IMG/VR virus record: IMGVR_UViG_3300004369_000073
Location: 1 to 32,573 of that record
Strand: one strand, 5' to 3'
From: a virus
Length of the DNA: 32,573 nucleotides
In this document: positions 7,554 through 14,877 of the stretch, piece by piece
Numbering within the stretch: position 1 is the stretch's first letter
Layout of the letters: each line of letters begins with the position of its first letter
Translations under genes and position numbers: made by a program
The notes under the pieces: generated by a model
The model's input: the letters and a program-made list of their open reading frames with translations, nothing else
Database searches by the model: none
What the model was told of the DNA's origin: nothing

Positions 7554-9107
7554 TCAGAAGAACGGGTTCTCGGATACTGAAATGGTCGGCATTGTGTCCT
7601 GCACAGACATAGCACACGCTATGGCTAGGCTGTCTGGGTAGTCGTCAAAAGCCCCACGTTCCTCCGGGGCGGCGGCTAGGAGATATGGTCCTCGATAGAC
7701 TTTCTCCAGGTCAGACATCTGTTGGTTAAAACGCTTCCAATAACGAGTCCTACGGGCCTTGGAATGGCCCGGTACGATCAATTGGTCACGTTGAATTAGT
7801 TCAGTCAGATGTATCCATCGTTCATTCTGAGCCTTAGCGTCAGATGATATGGGGAGTACCTCGATATTGGGTAATAGTATTTGTAGGCGCTCGGCTACAG
7901 CCCCGCCCACACCCTGAGAGTCAACCCCTACACGGAGTACATCATAATTTCTTAGAAAATCAAGGATTTCAAAGTACTGTTGTTCCCACTCCTGGTTATT
8001 GATCTCTAACCAATTAAGTACTCGGTGTTCATAGAAACCGAAACCGTCCGGGTGGTCCCAATCGACCCATACGACTGTCGCTACTGTGGAGTCGTTGGAT
8101 CGGGCTACGTCGATACCAACAACAACTGGAGTACGCCACCACTGTTTGACGAGAGGCATGGACTGGTCGTACATGCGCTCCAGTCGCTCCTCGGTGACAA
8201 ACATACCCTTTTCCAGAATCCACTTATTGCAGTAGGACATCTGAAACTCATCGGAATCCTCACCAATACGGACCTTCTCTTTAGCGATGAACTTCGCGTA
8301 GTTAGGGTTGTATTTAGATGCGGTTCTCCAGTCATACTCAAAGTGCGCTCGCCTATGGCCACGCTTATGGTTAACGTCTCGCCTCTTATTGTATTGAATC
8401 ATCTTATAGAAGTAAGACTTATTCCTAGTGGCCGTACCGGTGAGGGCAATCGATCCGTTGTTGAACGCCAACATGGGCTTAATTGACTTCGTAATCATGA
8501 ACTCGTCGGCTTCTTGAGCCTCGTCCACAAGAACAAAATGGTAGGTCTTCGATTCGATCTTGGCCTTCGGGTTACAGGTCTGCATACGGCAGAGCGACCC
8601 CGAATGCTTCAGGGTGATGATTCGTCCCTTACCCCGAGCACCTCCTGATGTGGCCTTGTCATCAATTTCTGGATCGAGTAGAAAATCCATGGCGTGGTCA
8701 CTTGTCAACTTAGTGACGATACGGCTGAACACTGTGTCGGCCTGGTCCTCAACTGGGGCGAACACCCCACACCAAAACCCCTTCTCAAACTTACCCAGCC
8801 AGGTAGGGTACACCTTGGCCAACTTAGGGAGGATGACCATCATGGATGCCATGACATTAGATAAAACTTCGGATTTACCTGACTGACGAGTGGCAACGAG
8901 TGTCATTTCCTCGCCGTCTCCTAGGACTATTGATTCGATTAGTCGGTAGGCAATAGGTATCTGGTAGGGAAACAACTCTACGTCACAGAATTCCTCTGTA
9001 AACACAATGAGTTTCTTAACAAGCATGTCAACGAACTCAGCAGATGTCTCATCAAGTTCCTCTACCGGGCTGTCGTCCACCCCATTGTCGTCAACAACGT
9101 CTGTCAT
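7554..9107 (-). CDS. terL: Terminase large subunit
   Basis: 517 residues, normal for the family. The ATPase half has Walker A ATRQSGKS (72-79), Walker B FVLVDEA with the catalytic Glu (191-197) and coupling motif ALTGTA (221-226). The nuclease half has the RNase H-like acidic residues: D333 in VVGIDVARSND, D396 in RVGVDSQG, and the DDYPDSLA cluster (488-495). The enzyme cuts concatemeric DNA and powers packaging through the portal. Its ATG overlaps the stop of the upstream 76-residue gene (ATGA). Both halves appear intact. Confidence 0.96.
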   Translation of the reverse strand: MTDVVDDNGVDDSPVEELDETSAEFVDMLVKKLIVFTEEFCDVELFPYQIPIAYRLIESIVLGDGEEMTLVATRQSGKSEVLSNVMASMMVILPKLAKVYPTWLGKFEKGFWCGVFAPVEDQADTVFSRIVTKLTSDHAMDFLLDPEIDDKATSGGARGKGRIITLKHSGSLCRMQTCNPKAKIESKTYHFVLVDEAQEADEFMITKSIKPMLAFNNGSIALTGTATRNKSYFYKMIQYNKRRDVNHKRGHRRAHFEYDWRTASKYNPNYAKFIAKEKVRIGEDSDEFQMSYCNKWILEKGMFVTEERLERMYDQSMPLVKQWWRTPVVVGIDVARSNDSTVATVVWVDWDHPDGFGFYEHRVLNWLEINNQEWEQQYFEILDFLRNYDVLRVGVDSQGVGGAVAERLQILLPNIEVLPISSDAKAQNERWIHLTELIQRDQLIVPGHSKARRTRYWKRFNQQMSDLEKVYRGPYLLAAAPEERGAFDDYPDSLAIACAMSVQDTMPTISVSENPFF

Positions 9108-9334
9108 TTTCTAGACTTTACTACATCTAGTATTTGGTTTAGAGCGTCAAGGTGTTGCTCGACCTCTTCGATAGGTCCGTCGTGGTATCGCCAGCGGTCA
9201 AAAGAAGCGCCCAATCCCATAATCGTGTTGTCAAACCATGACAGTAACGTAGCAGTGTCCGAGCGGTGTATACGAGAAATGGGATAACCCTTTGTATCTT
9301 TAAGGTCTTCGGCTTTACGCATGAACAGTTTCAT
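9104..9334 (-). CDS. Small hypothetical protein upstream of terminase
   Basis: 76 residues from the ATG at 9334, which forms an ATGA junction with the upstream stop and has GGAG about 8 bases upstream; an in-frame TTG at 9340 is less likely. The protein starts basic (MKLFMRKAEDLKDTKGYP) and ends in a helix (IEEVEQHLDALNQILDVVKSRK, first 20 at about 53-72). Being directly upstream of and coupled to the large terminase, it is in the position where a small terminase subunit often lies, but no helix-turn-helix is obvious. No family recognised. Confidence 0.6.
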   Translation of the reverse strand: MKLFMRKAEDLKDTKGYPISRIHRSDTATLLSWFDNTIMGLGASFDRWRYHDGPIEEVEQHLDALNQILDVVKSRK

Positions 9335-9600
9335 CGCCAATCTCCTATCTCCCCTGGTCGCATATCTATAAATCTACCCTGCACAGACATGAGTAGACCA
9401 TCTTCTTCTGTGTTAACACCCGTCTTACGGCACAGGCCGAACTGGAATGAGTACTTGCCGAAGCGGACGTGGGGGCCACGGCCTACTTTCCAGGGCGGAC
9501 TGGTCTGGCGCATAAACCCCCATCCCAGGACTTTGTCGCCCTTCTTACCGTTATCTCGTAGTATCCAATAAAACGGCCCGATGTAGAACAATCGATTCAT
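9331..9600 (-). CDS. Hypothetical protein
   Basis: 89 residues, aromatic-rich (FYIGPFYWILRDNGKKGDK; WKVGRGPHVRFGKYSFQFG) and probably a small beta-rich domain. Two Cys/Met-containing strands near residues 56-72 but no metal motif. Starts 3 bases after the preceding stop and overlaps the next gene by 4 bases, so it is coupled in the tail/terminase operon. There is no clear ribosome site before its ATG, consistent with coupling. No family recognised; a small connector or tail accessory protein is possible. Confidence 0.6.
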   Translation of the reverse strand: MNRLFYIGPFYWILRDNGKKGDKVLGWGFMRQTSPPWKVGRGPHVRFGKYSFQFGLCRKTGVNTEEDGLLMSVQGRFIDMRPGEIGDWR

Positions 9601-9603
9601 GTT

Positions 9604-10116
9604 TTAGATAAGTACTCCAGATGGAACGGTCACCGCTTCTCCATGCCCATACTGCTCTAGGTAGCGAACAGACTTACCCTTAGACACGGAGTTACGGAAG
9701 TTTCGGTATTCAGATAGCGTAATGGGGGTGTACACCCCATACCTCCACAGAGTGTTGTTTTTAATAAACCGGACGTAGATCATTCCAGTTATGTTGAAGT
9801 CGGCAAACTGCGCGCTACTAAGAGTTCCAGATTCGATAGCGTTGCCAATACGTTCTATTATTTGGGGGTCGTCTGGAACAAACTGGTGCGCCCGAACACG
9901 TGTACTACGGGATGGTCCTTGATAGTAGGTGTCTGCCTCGTCCAAGACGTACGGACCAAAATCAGTACCGCCAGGAAATAATGCCCGACGACCAGTAGCA
10001 CCGTACGGGTTGTTACCCGTGGGTAACTCCTGGCCACTGGCTGGCTCACCGTAGAACTCTTCAAGATCCCTTGTTATGTCATCAAAGCGACGACCTAATC
10101 CACGCGCTCTAGGCAT
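9604..10116 (-). CDS. KTSC-domain protein
   Basis: 170 residues from the ATG at 10116, chosen because it forms a TAATG junction with the preceding stop and has AAGGA upstream; an earlier in-frame ATG would overlap 43 bases. The first ~60 residues are basic and Gly/Pro-rich. Residues about 105-160 fit the KTSC pattern: a strand (MIYVRFIKNNTLWRYGVY), a helix beginning ITLSEYRNF, then SVSKGKSVRYLEQYG, matching 'S.G.y.n..Ir..Y'. KTSC domains are small and may bind nucleic acid or partner proteins; in phages they often occur in structural or accessory proteins. Function unknown. Confidence 0.6.
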   Translation of the reverse strand: MPRARGLGRRFDDITRDLEEFYGEPASGQELPTGNNPYGATGRRALFPGGTDFGPYVLDEADTYYQGPSRSTRVRAHQFVPDDPQIIERIGNAIESGTLSSAQFADFNITGMIYVRFIKNNTLWRYGVYTPITLSEYRNFRNSVSKGKSVRYLEQYGHGEAVTVPSGVLI

Positions 10117-10472
10117 TAGAGATCCTTGATACCAGTGACTTCCCGGAGGCCAAGCCACGTACGTGGGGCGACATATGCTTCAATGTCATATGCCTGCCAT
10201 TCCGTACCGTCATGGTATAGGACGAAGTAGTCGAGATCTTTTTTACCCTCAGGCAGTTTTTCGACGAATGGTTCGATAAACATAGCGTACATCTCACGAG
10301 CCGACTCTTCAGCAAACGGGTCAGCCATCATGCCGAATATTCTCGTCTTCTTACTATTCGGCTGGGCAAACGTCAGATCGATATCAAACTCTAGGTTGCT
10401 ACTGTTACCGATCTTGACAACGTAGTATTTGTCCTCTTCGATTACTATCGGTGATGGTGTTGGTGTAATCAC
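10116..10472 (-). CDS. Hypothetical tail-region protein
   Basis: 118 residues from a GTG at 10472 with AAGGA six bases upstream. Beta-rich N-terminal half (YYVVKIGNSSNLEFDIDLTF), a central helix (EESAREMYAMFIEPFVEKL) and a C-terminal strand region with DYFVLYHDGTEWQAYDIEAY. No recognised motif and no membrane segment. It lies directly behind a probable tail fibre/minor tail gene (9-base gap) and is coupled to the KTSC gene. Probably a minor virion protein; function not known. Confidence 0.6.
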   Translation of the reverse strand: MITPTPSPIVIEEDKYYVVKIGNSSNLEFDIDLTFAQPNSKKTRIFGMMADPFAEESAREMYAMFIEPFVEKLPEGKKDLDYFVLYHDGTEWQAYDIEAYVAPRTWLGLREVTGIKDL

Positions 10473-10481
10473 GATACATCC

Positions 10482-11318
10482 TTATAAAATATCTAGTGAA
10501 AAGTTGTTAAGCCCCGATGATGTGTAAACACTGCTGGAACCACGACCGATACCAACACCAGACCACTCCGACAGATCAGAGTTTTGAACAGTATCACTAA
10601 CCGAGTCTCCGGCGTACGATATGGAAGTGGGGGTGACGGTGAGCGTTACTGAACGCGAGGGGTTAGCCTGGTTATTCCTTGATACGGATTTAGGGGTGCC
10701 CACTGTTGTCAACACCCCGTTTTCCATCTTTTCAATGGCTACAAAGTAGTCGTAGTACTGGTAGGCAATATTTACTTCTTGGTATCCATACGAGTACGAT
10801 GACACAAGTTTCCAGGGTAATGACCCGCATTCTGGCTGGTACGCCCATGTCTGGGTGCCGACGACCATGGATGTCCCACACAGTGTTCCGTATATATATG
10901 GATCGTTATTGTTTGAGGTCACACCGTAGCAACCCGTAAAACTACTCCAGTCGGTGGTATATCCCCCTGAGGAGGTAATCCCACAAGAGACCCCCGAAGG
11001 CCCGTACCCGGAGTACTCGCGGATACGCATCCAGTTGTTGGCATCCTTCACGCGGAAATAGATAGCATCCCCGCCAGTTGAACTATCAAACGTGGCAGTC
11101 GCTCTGAACGACTTGTACCCGTTACGTAGAGCGTAAGCCGTATCAGTAGTTGTGGTTGTTGACACCTTGCCGCCCGACGTGCCAAAGGAGTTACCAAATA
11201 ACTTGTACCACGACGAGATGTTATCGGGCGTCGTCTTGCTATCTAGGTCTGCAACTGCGTCAGCAAACGACTCCTCGATCCTTTTCCTAACAGAGGCGGC
11301 GCTGGCTAGGACGATCAT
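10482..11318 (-). CDS. Minor tail protein with lectin-like beta domain (putative)
   Basis: 278 residues. A short N-terminal helix (ASVRKRIEESFADAVADLD) is followed by ~240 residues of beta-rich, Ser/Thr/Tyr/Gly-rich sequence: YKSFRATATFDSSTGGDAIY, then NNWMRIREYSGY and a C-terminal repeat of strands ending NNFSLDIL. The pattern 'F......s..g...fRv.d..n.m.i......g' is that of concanavalin/LamG-like folds found in phage adhesins. Five or more cysteines lie at about 118-165 (CGITSSGG, GCYGV, LCGTS, ECGS). The ATG overlaps the stop of the fibre gene (ATGA). A receptor- or sugar-binding tail tip role is inferred. Confidence 0.6.
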   Translation of the reverse strand: MIVLASAASVRKRIEESFADAVADLDSKTTPDNISSWYKLFGNSFGTSGGKVSTTTTTDTAYALRNGYKSFRATATFDSSTGGDAIYFRVKDANNWMRIREYSGYGPSGVSCGITSSGGYTTDWSSFTGCYGVTSNNNDPYIYGTLCGTSMVVGTQTWAYQPECGSLPWKLVSSYSYGYQEVNIAYQYYDYFVAIEKMENGVLTTVGTPKSVSRNNQANPSRSVTLTVTPTSISYAGDSVSDTVQNSDLSEWSGVGIGRGSSSVYTSSGLNNFSLDIL

Positions 11319-12016
11319 GCAGAAAGGTCTCCGACAACGATGAATTCGCTGGTTGCTCCATCCAGGCAGATCACGGTGGCGATGGAGTACTGGGCACGTA
11401 GGTTCAGACCTGGGGTGGCGTTGACAGTTGCCCCGGCTCCAGCGGCAATGGCCAGTGTCCCGGTCCCCCCACGGAGAACGGACAGTTGCTCACCAGTGGC
11501 AAACACTCCAGATGGGATAGTGACGGTGGACGCAGTTGTGTTGGTGAACTTTATAAGAGAACCTTTGTCGCTTCCAACAAGAGTATACGACCCCGTCTGA
11601 GATGCCACCGATAGGTCAGTAATTAGTTCTTTCCATTCCAAGCCGGTCGCTGTGGCGGAGTTGGCAGATAAGTAATACCCGTCCGTCCCCGCGGCCAGGA
11701 TCGTTGGGGTGTCAGCGGCGGAGCCGACAACAATGTCACCCTTGGCATCGATGATTTCGGGCGAGATAACTGACCCGGTGTCCAAGTCGATGGTGACAAC
11801 ACCACCAGTGCCCCCTCCGGTAAGACCTGTCCCGGCTGTTACCCCCGTAATGGTGCCTGTAGCAGGATAAGCAAGCCCTGACCATACGGTTGAACCGTCA
11901 CCAATTTTAAACTGCCGGGTGTCCGTCTCAAATCCGAATTCTCCAGAAGACAGGATGGGGTCAGCCGTGGTCCACTCAGAGGCGGTTCCACGACGAAACT
12001 GAATACGAACTGCCAT
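11315..12016 (-). CDS. Tail fibre protein with Mtd_N-like N-terminus
   Basis: 233 residues. The first ~55 (MAVRIQFRRGTASEWTTADP, GEFGFETDTRQFKIGDGSTVW) match the small beta domain that starts many phage fibres and hyaluronidase-like proteins (Mtd_N-type). A Gly/Thr-rich shaft follows (GVTAGTGLTGGGTGGV), then a segment with KGDIVVGSAADTPTILAAG and a C-terminal module (about 165-233) that closely resembles the end of the 939-residue fibre at 21011-23830. Good ribosome site (AGGAG). It is the first gene of the left minus-strand operon, behind a candidate promoter. Confidence 0.8.
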   Translation of the reverse strand: MAVRIQFRRGTASEWTTADPILSSGEFGFETDTRQFKIGDGSTVWSGLAYPATGTITGVTAGTGLTGGGTGGVVTIDLDTGSVISPEIIDAKGDIVVGSAADTPTILAAGTDGYYLSANSATATGLEWKELITDLSVASQTGSYTLVGSDKGSLIKFTNTTASTVTIPSGVFATGEQLSVLRGGTGTLAIAAGAGATVNATPGLNLRAQYSIATVICLDGATSEFIVVGDLSA

Positions 12017-12047
12017 GTTATTCTCCTATGGAAATGCGTCCGCACCC

Positions 12048-12055
12048 ATAATACA
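12048..12055 (-). promoter_or_regulatory. Candidate promoter for the left minus-strand operon
   Basis: TGTATTAT on the minus strand, a good -10 box with TG directly before it, 32 bases upstream of the fibre start codon at 12016. No convincing -35 box at 16-18 bases. It is back to back with the plus-strand candidate at 12079, making a divergent promoter region about 105 bp long. Confidence 0.45.
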
Positions 12056-12078
12056 CGCACTTACGGTGTGGGTAGGGA

Positions 12079-12109
12079 TGTATAATGGTCGGTAGCCTAC
12101 ATTCTACCG
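12079..12109 (+). promoter_or_regulatory. Candidate promoter and leader hairpin for the plus-strand island
   Basis: TGTATAAT at 12079-12086 is a consensus -10 box with TG directly before it; no clear -35. It is followed by an inverted repeat CGGTAG (12090-12095) / CTACCG (12104-12109) with an 8-base loop, then the ribosome site GGAGG and ATG at 12123. The start site would fall near 12093, so part of the hairpin may be at the very 5' end of the transcript. Confidence 0.5.
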
Positions 12110-12122
12110 CATGGAGGACTTC

Positions 12123-12350
12123 ATGCCTGCTTTAAGCAAAGTTACCGCTGAAAAGAAACGGATCATTCTGGAAGACGCTATTGTCCTGGCCGAAGAGGCG
12201 GTGTACCGTTCGTGTGTGTTCTTAGGACGTGACCCCTTGTCCATAGGGGATTCCTACACCGTAAATGAGTCGTCTACGGAAATCGAGATTCAACTATCCA
12301 AGGAACTTGAGCGCCTTAACATGCTCAAAGACTTCCTGGCAGAACTATAA
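12123..12350 (+). CDS. Small hypothetical helical protein
   Basis: 75 residues from the ATG at 12123, preceded by GGAGG at 12113-12117; the ATG at 12111 overlaps that ribosome site and is rejected. The sequence is helix (VTAEKKRIILEDAIVLAEEA), a short beta/turn region with YTVNESSTEIEIQ, and a second helix (ELERLNMLKDFLAEL). The next gene encodes a protein of similar length and layout, so the two may be distant paralogues. First gene of the plus-strand island. No family recognised. Confidence 0.65.
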   Translation: MPALSKVTAEKKRIILEDAIVLAEEAVYRSCVFLGRDPLSIGDSYTVNESSTEIEIQLSKELERLNMLKDFLAEL

Positions 12351-12359
12351 GGAGGCGTT

Positions 12360-12572
12360 ATGGCATTGACACAAGTACGAATCGATCAGGCTAAGGCCGA
12401 GGCACGAGAGTTTGTAGAGTACTCCATATTTGCGACGGCGACCCTGCTAAACGTAGCCGTTGAAGATGTGTCGTCCACGATGACTATCCCCGTCCCGGAA
12501 GATGACCTGATGTACAACTCATACGTGGGGCTTAAGCGACAGGCCGCGGTACTGGAGTCGCTCAATGGCTGA
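12360..12572 (+). CDS. Small hypothetical helical protein
   Basis: 70 residues with a strong ribosome site (AAGGAGG, 12350-12356) before the ATG. Layout as in the preceding gene: N-terminal helix (VRIDQAKAEAREFVEYSIF), a beta/turn stretch (DVSSTMTIPVPEDD) and a C-terminal helix (YVGLKRQAAVLESL). The shared plan of helix, 'S.T..IPV.ED', helix suggests a common origin with the 75-residue neighbour, but identity is low. Its end overlaps the next gene by 8 bases. Function unknown. Confidence 0.65.
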   Translation: MALTQVRIDQAKAEAREFVEYSIFATATLLNVAVEDVSSTMTIPVPEDDLMYNSYVGLKRQAAVLESLNG

Positions 12573-12798
12573 ACTGCGGTCTATCCCACTTGACTTCGCT
12601 AAGAGGCGTGGGGTTCCGAACCCTGGTACAAACGCCACCCAACCGCAGGAGCAGGGTATCACTGTCTGGGATTCTGTTAAAGGATGTTTTGTTGTCCGCC
12701 ACGATGATGGTCGTGAAACTCTCCTGTACTGTGAGCAACCCATATTTAAAGAATACACTGACCAAACCGACGTGCCCAACTTCATTGGGTTTGTCTAA
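12565..12798 (+). CDS. Small hypothetical protein
   Basis: 77 residues, starting within the 3' end of the preceding gene. Polar, with a basic patch (PLDFAKRRGVPNPG) and a beta-rich middle, ITVWDSVKGCFVVRHDDGRE (about 32-51), then LLYCEQPIFKEY. Two cysteines but no metal motif. The ribosome site is weak, which fits coupling to the upstream gene. No family recognised; one of a run of four small proteins of unknown role in the plus-strand island. Confidence 0.6.
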   Translation: MAELRSIPLDFAKRRGVPNPGTNATQPQEQGITVWDSVKGCFVVRHDDGRETLLYCEQPIFKEYTDQTDVPNFIGFV

Positions 12799-12815
12799 CA
12801 TTTAAGGAACTACCC

Positions 12816-13130
12816 ATGAGGTCAAAAGAGTCGGGGTCTGCAACCGGAGTGTACAACGCACAGTCTGACATTGAATACCACGAGTATTTGTTGACGGTGC
12901 TTCGGTATTGCTGTGGGCTAGACCCCACTGTGGATTGCACTATTGATGACCTGGTTGGGGCCATTGTTGAGTTACACCCAAAGCGCCCCGTCGAGGGGTC
13001 CCAGGACAACTTGGACATTGAGAAGTACGAGCCGGTTTATCTCTTCACACAGAAATACCGAGTATCACTCCTGCGCTCCGCCCGACGTGTATGGCGGGGC
13101 TACACTATTGCGAAAGCCCAGGTGGCGTGA
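12816..13130 (+). CDS. Small hypothetical protein
   Basis: 104 residues, ATG at 12816 with AAGGA about 8 bases upstream. Mostly helical: IEYHEYLLTVLRYCCGLDP (about 19-37) and a C-terminal basic helix, YRVSLLRSARRVWRGYTIAK (about 81-100). The middle is acidic (DIEKYEPVY). Its stop overlaps the next ATG (TGATG), tying it to the putative methyltransferase-fold gene. The Arg-rich terminus could bind nucleic acid, but no known domain is recognised. Confidence 0.6.
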   Translation: MRSKESGSATGVYNAQSDIEYHEYLLTVLRYCCGLDPTVDCTIDDLVGAIVELHPKRPVEGSQDNLDIEKYEPVYLFTQKYRVSLLRSARRVWRGYTIAKAQVA

Positions 13131-13906
13131 TGTACAATAATCAATGGTTTGAGCGTTCTCGTGTTGCACGGATGTACTCCACCATTTCCTCAGCGTCAGA
13201 TCTACATGCCCGTTCCGAGTTGATGTCCGACTTCGGTGTGTTCGCTCGTAACTTTCTAAACGAGTGCAACGTCGATAAGCGAAACATCGCAACGTCATCA
13301 GACGGTGAGTTGTTCAAATACGACCTCATCTCCAGTAACGCAGACAACGAGGGGTGGGCAGACGGTGTTTGGATGACCCTGTCGTTATCTCGCCTTATCG
13401 CCCTTCTTGGTGACACAGGTACTCCAGAGAACCCCCAGAAGGTGTTGGCTGAGCCGGTGTCACAGATGCACGAGATCATTGACTCACCTAACCGCCCAGA
13501 CCTTGATCTGTACTTCATTAACACTCCTGATTTCTGTATGGTGGAAAAGTTCCTACAGCAAACTCCACACGTGGCTGATTTCTCGCAACTCAGATACACC
13601 GTGGTTGACGCCCAGGAACTTGTCGATGGGTCACTCGACCAGTACTTTGATCTGGTTCGTACGTACAGCCGCGACTTGATGTTTTCGACTCTGTCCTTGA
13701 CAGAAGGAGTATTAAACTCTATAAAGGTTGGAGGTCGTCTATCCATTTCGACCGTATCCGACTTCAGTAGCCTGTATCGTGATAGTTTACGCACACACGA
13801 GAATGACTACAGCATTCTCAACAAGTACCTTGTAAATAGGTCGGACTTTGAAATCATGCACGTACCAGTTGAGTTTGGCTTCGCCATCGGAAAGCGCACT
13901 TCATGA
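13130..13906 (+). CDS. Putative class I methyltransferase-fold protein
   Basis: 258 residues from the ATG at 13130 (TGATG junction); the earlier in-frame ATG at 13091 would overlap 40 bases of the upstream gene. The C-terminal half resembles the second half of a Rossmann-like methyltransferase: an acidic strand end LRYTVVDAQELVDG (154-167), YFDLVRTYSRDLMF (172-185) like 'FDlV.....l', then GVLNSIKVGGRLSIST (193-208) like 'vLkpGGrl.is', and a last strand FEIMHVPVEFGFAIGKR. The glycine-rich SAM loop is not seen; residues 125-135 (DLYFINTPDF) occupy its place. It may therefore be inactive or bind something else. It is coupled to the oxygenase gene by an ATGA overlap. Confidence 0.45.
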   Translation: MYNNQWFERSRVARMYSTISSASDLHARSELMSDFGVFARNFLNECNVDKRNIATSSDGELFKYDLISSNADNEGWADGVWMTLSLSRLIALLGDTGTPENPQKVLAEPVSQMHEIIDSPNRPDLDLYFINTPDFCMVEKFLQQTPHVADFSQLRYTVVDAQELVDGSLDQYFDLVRTYSRDLMFSTLSLTEGVLNSIKVGGRLSISTVSDFSSLYRDSLRTHENDYSILNKYLVNRSDFEIMHVPVEFGFAIGKRTS

Positions 13907-14877
13907 CCACTACGACTGCCTACCCTTACGCCAAGTTGGGCAAGGACCGCATTCATGAGTTACAAAAAATTGAGTACATCAACCATGGTTGCGGTATTGT
14001 ACAGTTTAAAAATGTAATAAACATACCTACTCAAGATGTTATTCCATATATTGACGACAACGTCGAAGTGCCCTCATGTGGAATGCGTATCGAAAAAGAC
14101 GAGTCAGGTAATGTATTTGCGTACCAATACGACGGTACCCCAGTACCATACGAAAACCTTCTCCGTATGCCGCTTAGGTTTTACAACCCACATGGACACG
14201 GAGGGGGTCCAGTAACCCCAACGACCCCATATTACCTTGTTGACTTCTTCTGTGAGGCCGAGGACGTGGCGTACAAGTGCTTGCTGAGGTACGCAGACCT
14301 TCACCCATTTATTGTCGGCACCCTTCAGTGGCGCGCACGCGGGCATGTGTTGAAATACGTTAAAGGCGCGTCCTTGGGACTCCATAACGATAATGACACC
14401 AACACGATGATCATTAACGGTCAACGGTATTTCTCCCAACGAGACATAGCGGTTCACCAAACCGTAAACGCCATTCTGTACTTAAATGATGACTATGAGG
14501 GTGGCGTATTCCGTTTCCCAGTAGCCAATGTGACGCTAAAAGCCGATAAGGGAGACATCGTGTTCTTCCCGGCTAACTACGTTGGTACACACGCCGTGTC
14601 CCCTGTTACCAAAGGTGAGCGTTACGTTTATCTTATTGAGTACGGTAATGGTGGTAATAAGGTAACCGAAATAGCAGAACCAATGGATAGTGGAGAATGG
14701 GGTCTGCTCACTTGGATGCCTTTTGTTCGGCAAGACTATGAGGCGCTGGTAACGGCTGGTCTATCAGACTACGACGACAGTGCAGACGTAGAACTAGGAT
14801 TACATGGCTCCACGCTTGTTAAGCAAAACCGCACGCCAGAAGGACCCCCGGAAGGTACGTTTATACCTTACGATTGA
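13903..14877 (+). CDS. 2OG-Fe(II) oxygenase, prolyl 4-hydroxylase-like
   Basis: 324 residues. The double-stranded beta-helix enzyme core is at about 135-250: iron ligands H161-N-D163 (GLHNDND) and H230 (GTHAVSP), 2-oxoglutarate-binding R240 exactly ten residues later, and the usual strand signatures ILYLNDDYEGGVFRFP and KGDIVFFPANYV between. The first ~130 residues include a His/Gly-rich loop (YNPHGHGGGPVTP) not typical of the minimal enzyme, and there is a ~70-residue C-terminal extension. The substrate is unknown; family members hydroxylate proline or other side chains and small molecules. It is the last gene of the plus-strand island and overlaps the convergent minus-strand gene by 17 bp. 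Confidence 0.85.
   Translation: MTTTTAYPYAKLGKDRIHELQKIEYINHGCGIVQFKNVINIPTQDVIPYIDDNVEVPSCGMRIEKDESGNVFAYQYDGTPVPYENLLRMPLRFYNPHGHGGGPVTPTTPYYLVDFFCEAEDVAYKCLLRYADLHPFIVGTLQWRARGHVLKYVKGASLGLHNDNDTNTMIINGQRYFSQRDIAVHQTVNAILYLNDDYEGGVFRFPVANVTLKADKGDIVFFPANYVGTHAVSPVTKGERYVYLIEYGNGGNKVTEIAEPMDSGEWGLLTWMPFVRQDYEALVTAGLSDYDDSADVELGLHGSTLVKQNRTPEGPPEGTFIPYD

Noticed and set aside
13091-13129. Upstream extension of the methyltransferase-like gene
   Set aside because: Would overlap the preceding gene by 40 bases; the ATG at 13130 forms a TGATG junction.
14861-14877. Bidirectional terminator between convergent genes
   Set aside because: The genes overlap by 17 bp with no intergenic space and no clear inverted repeat.
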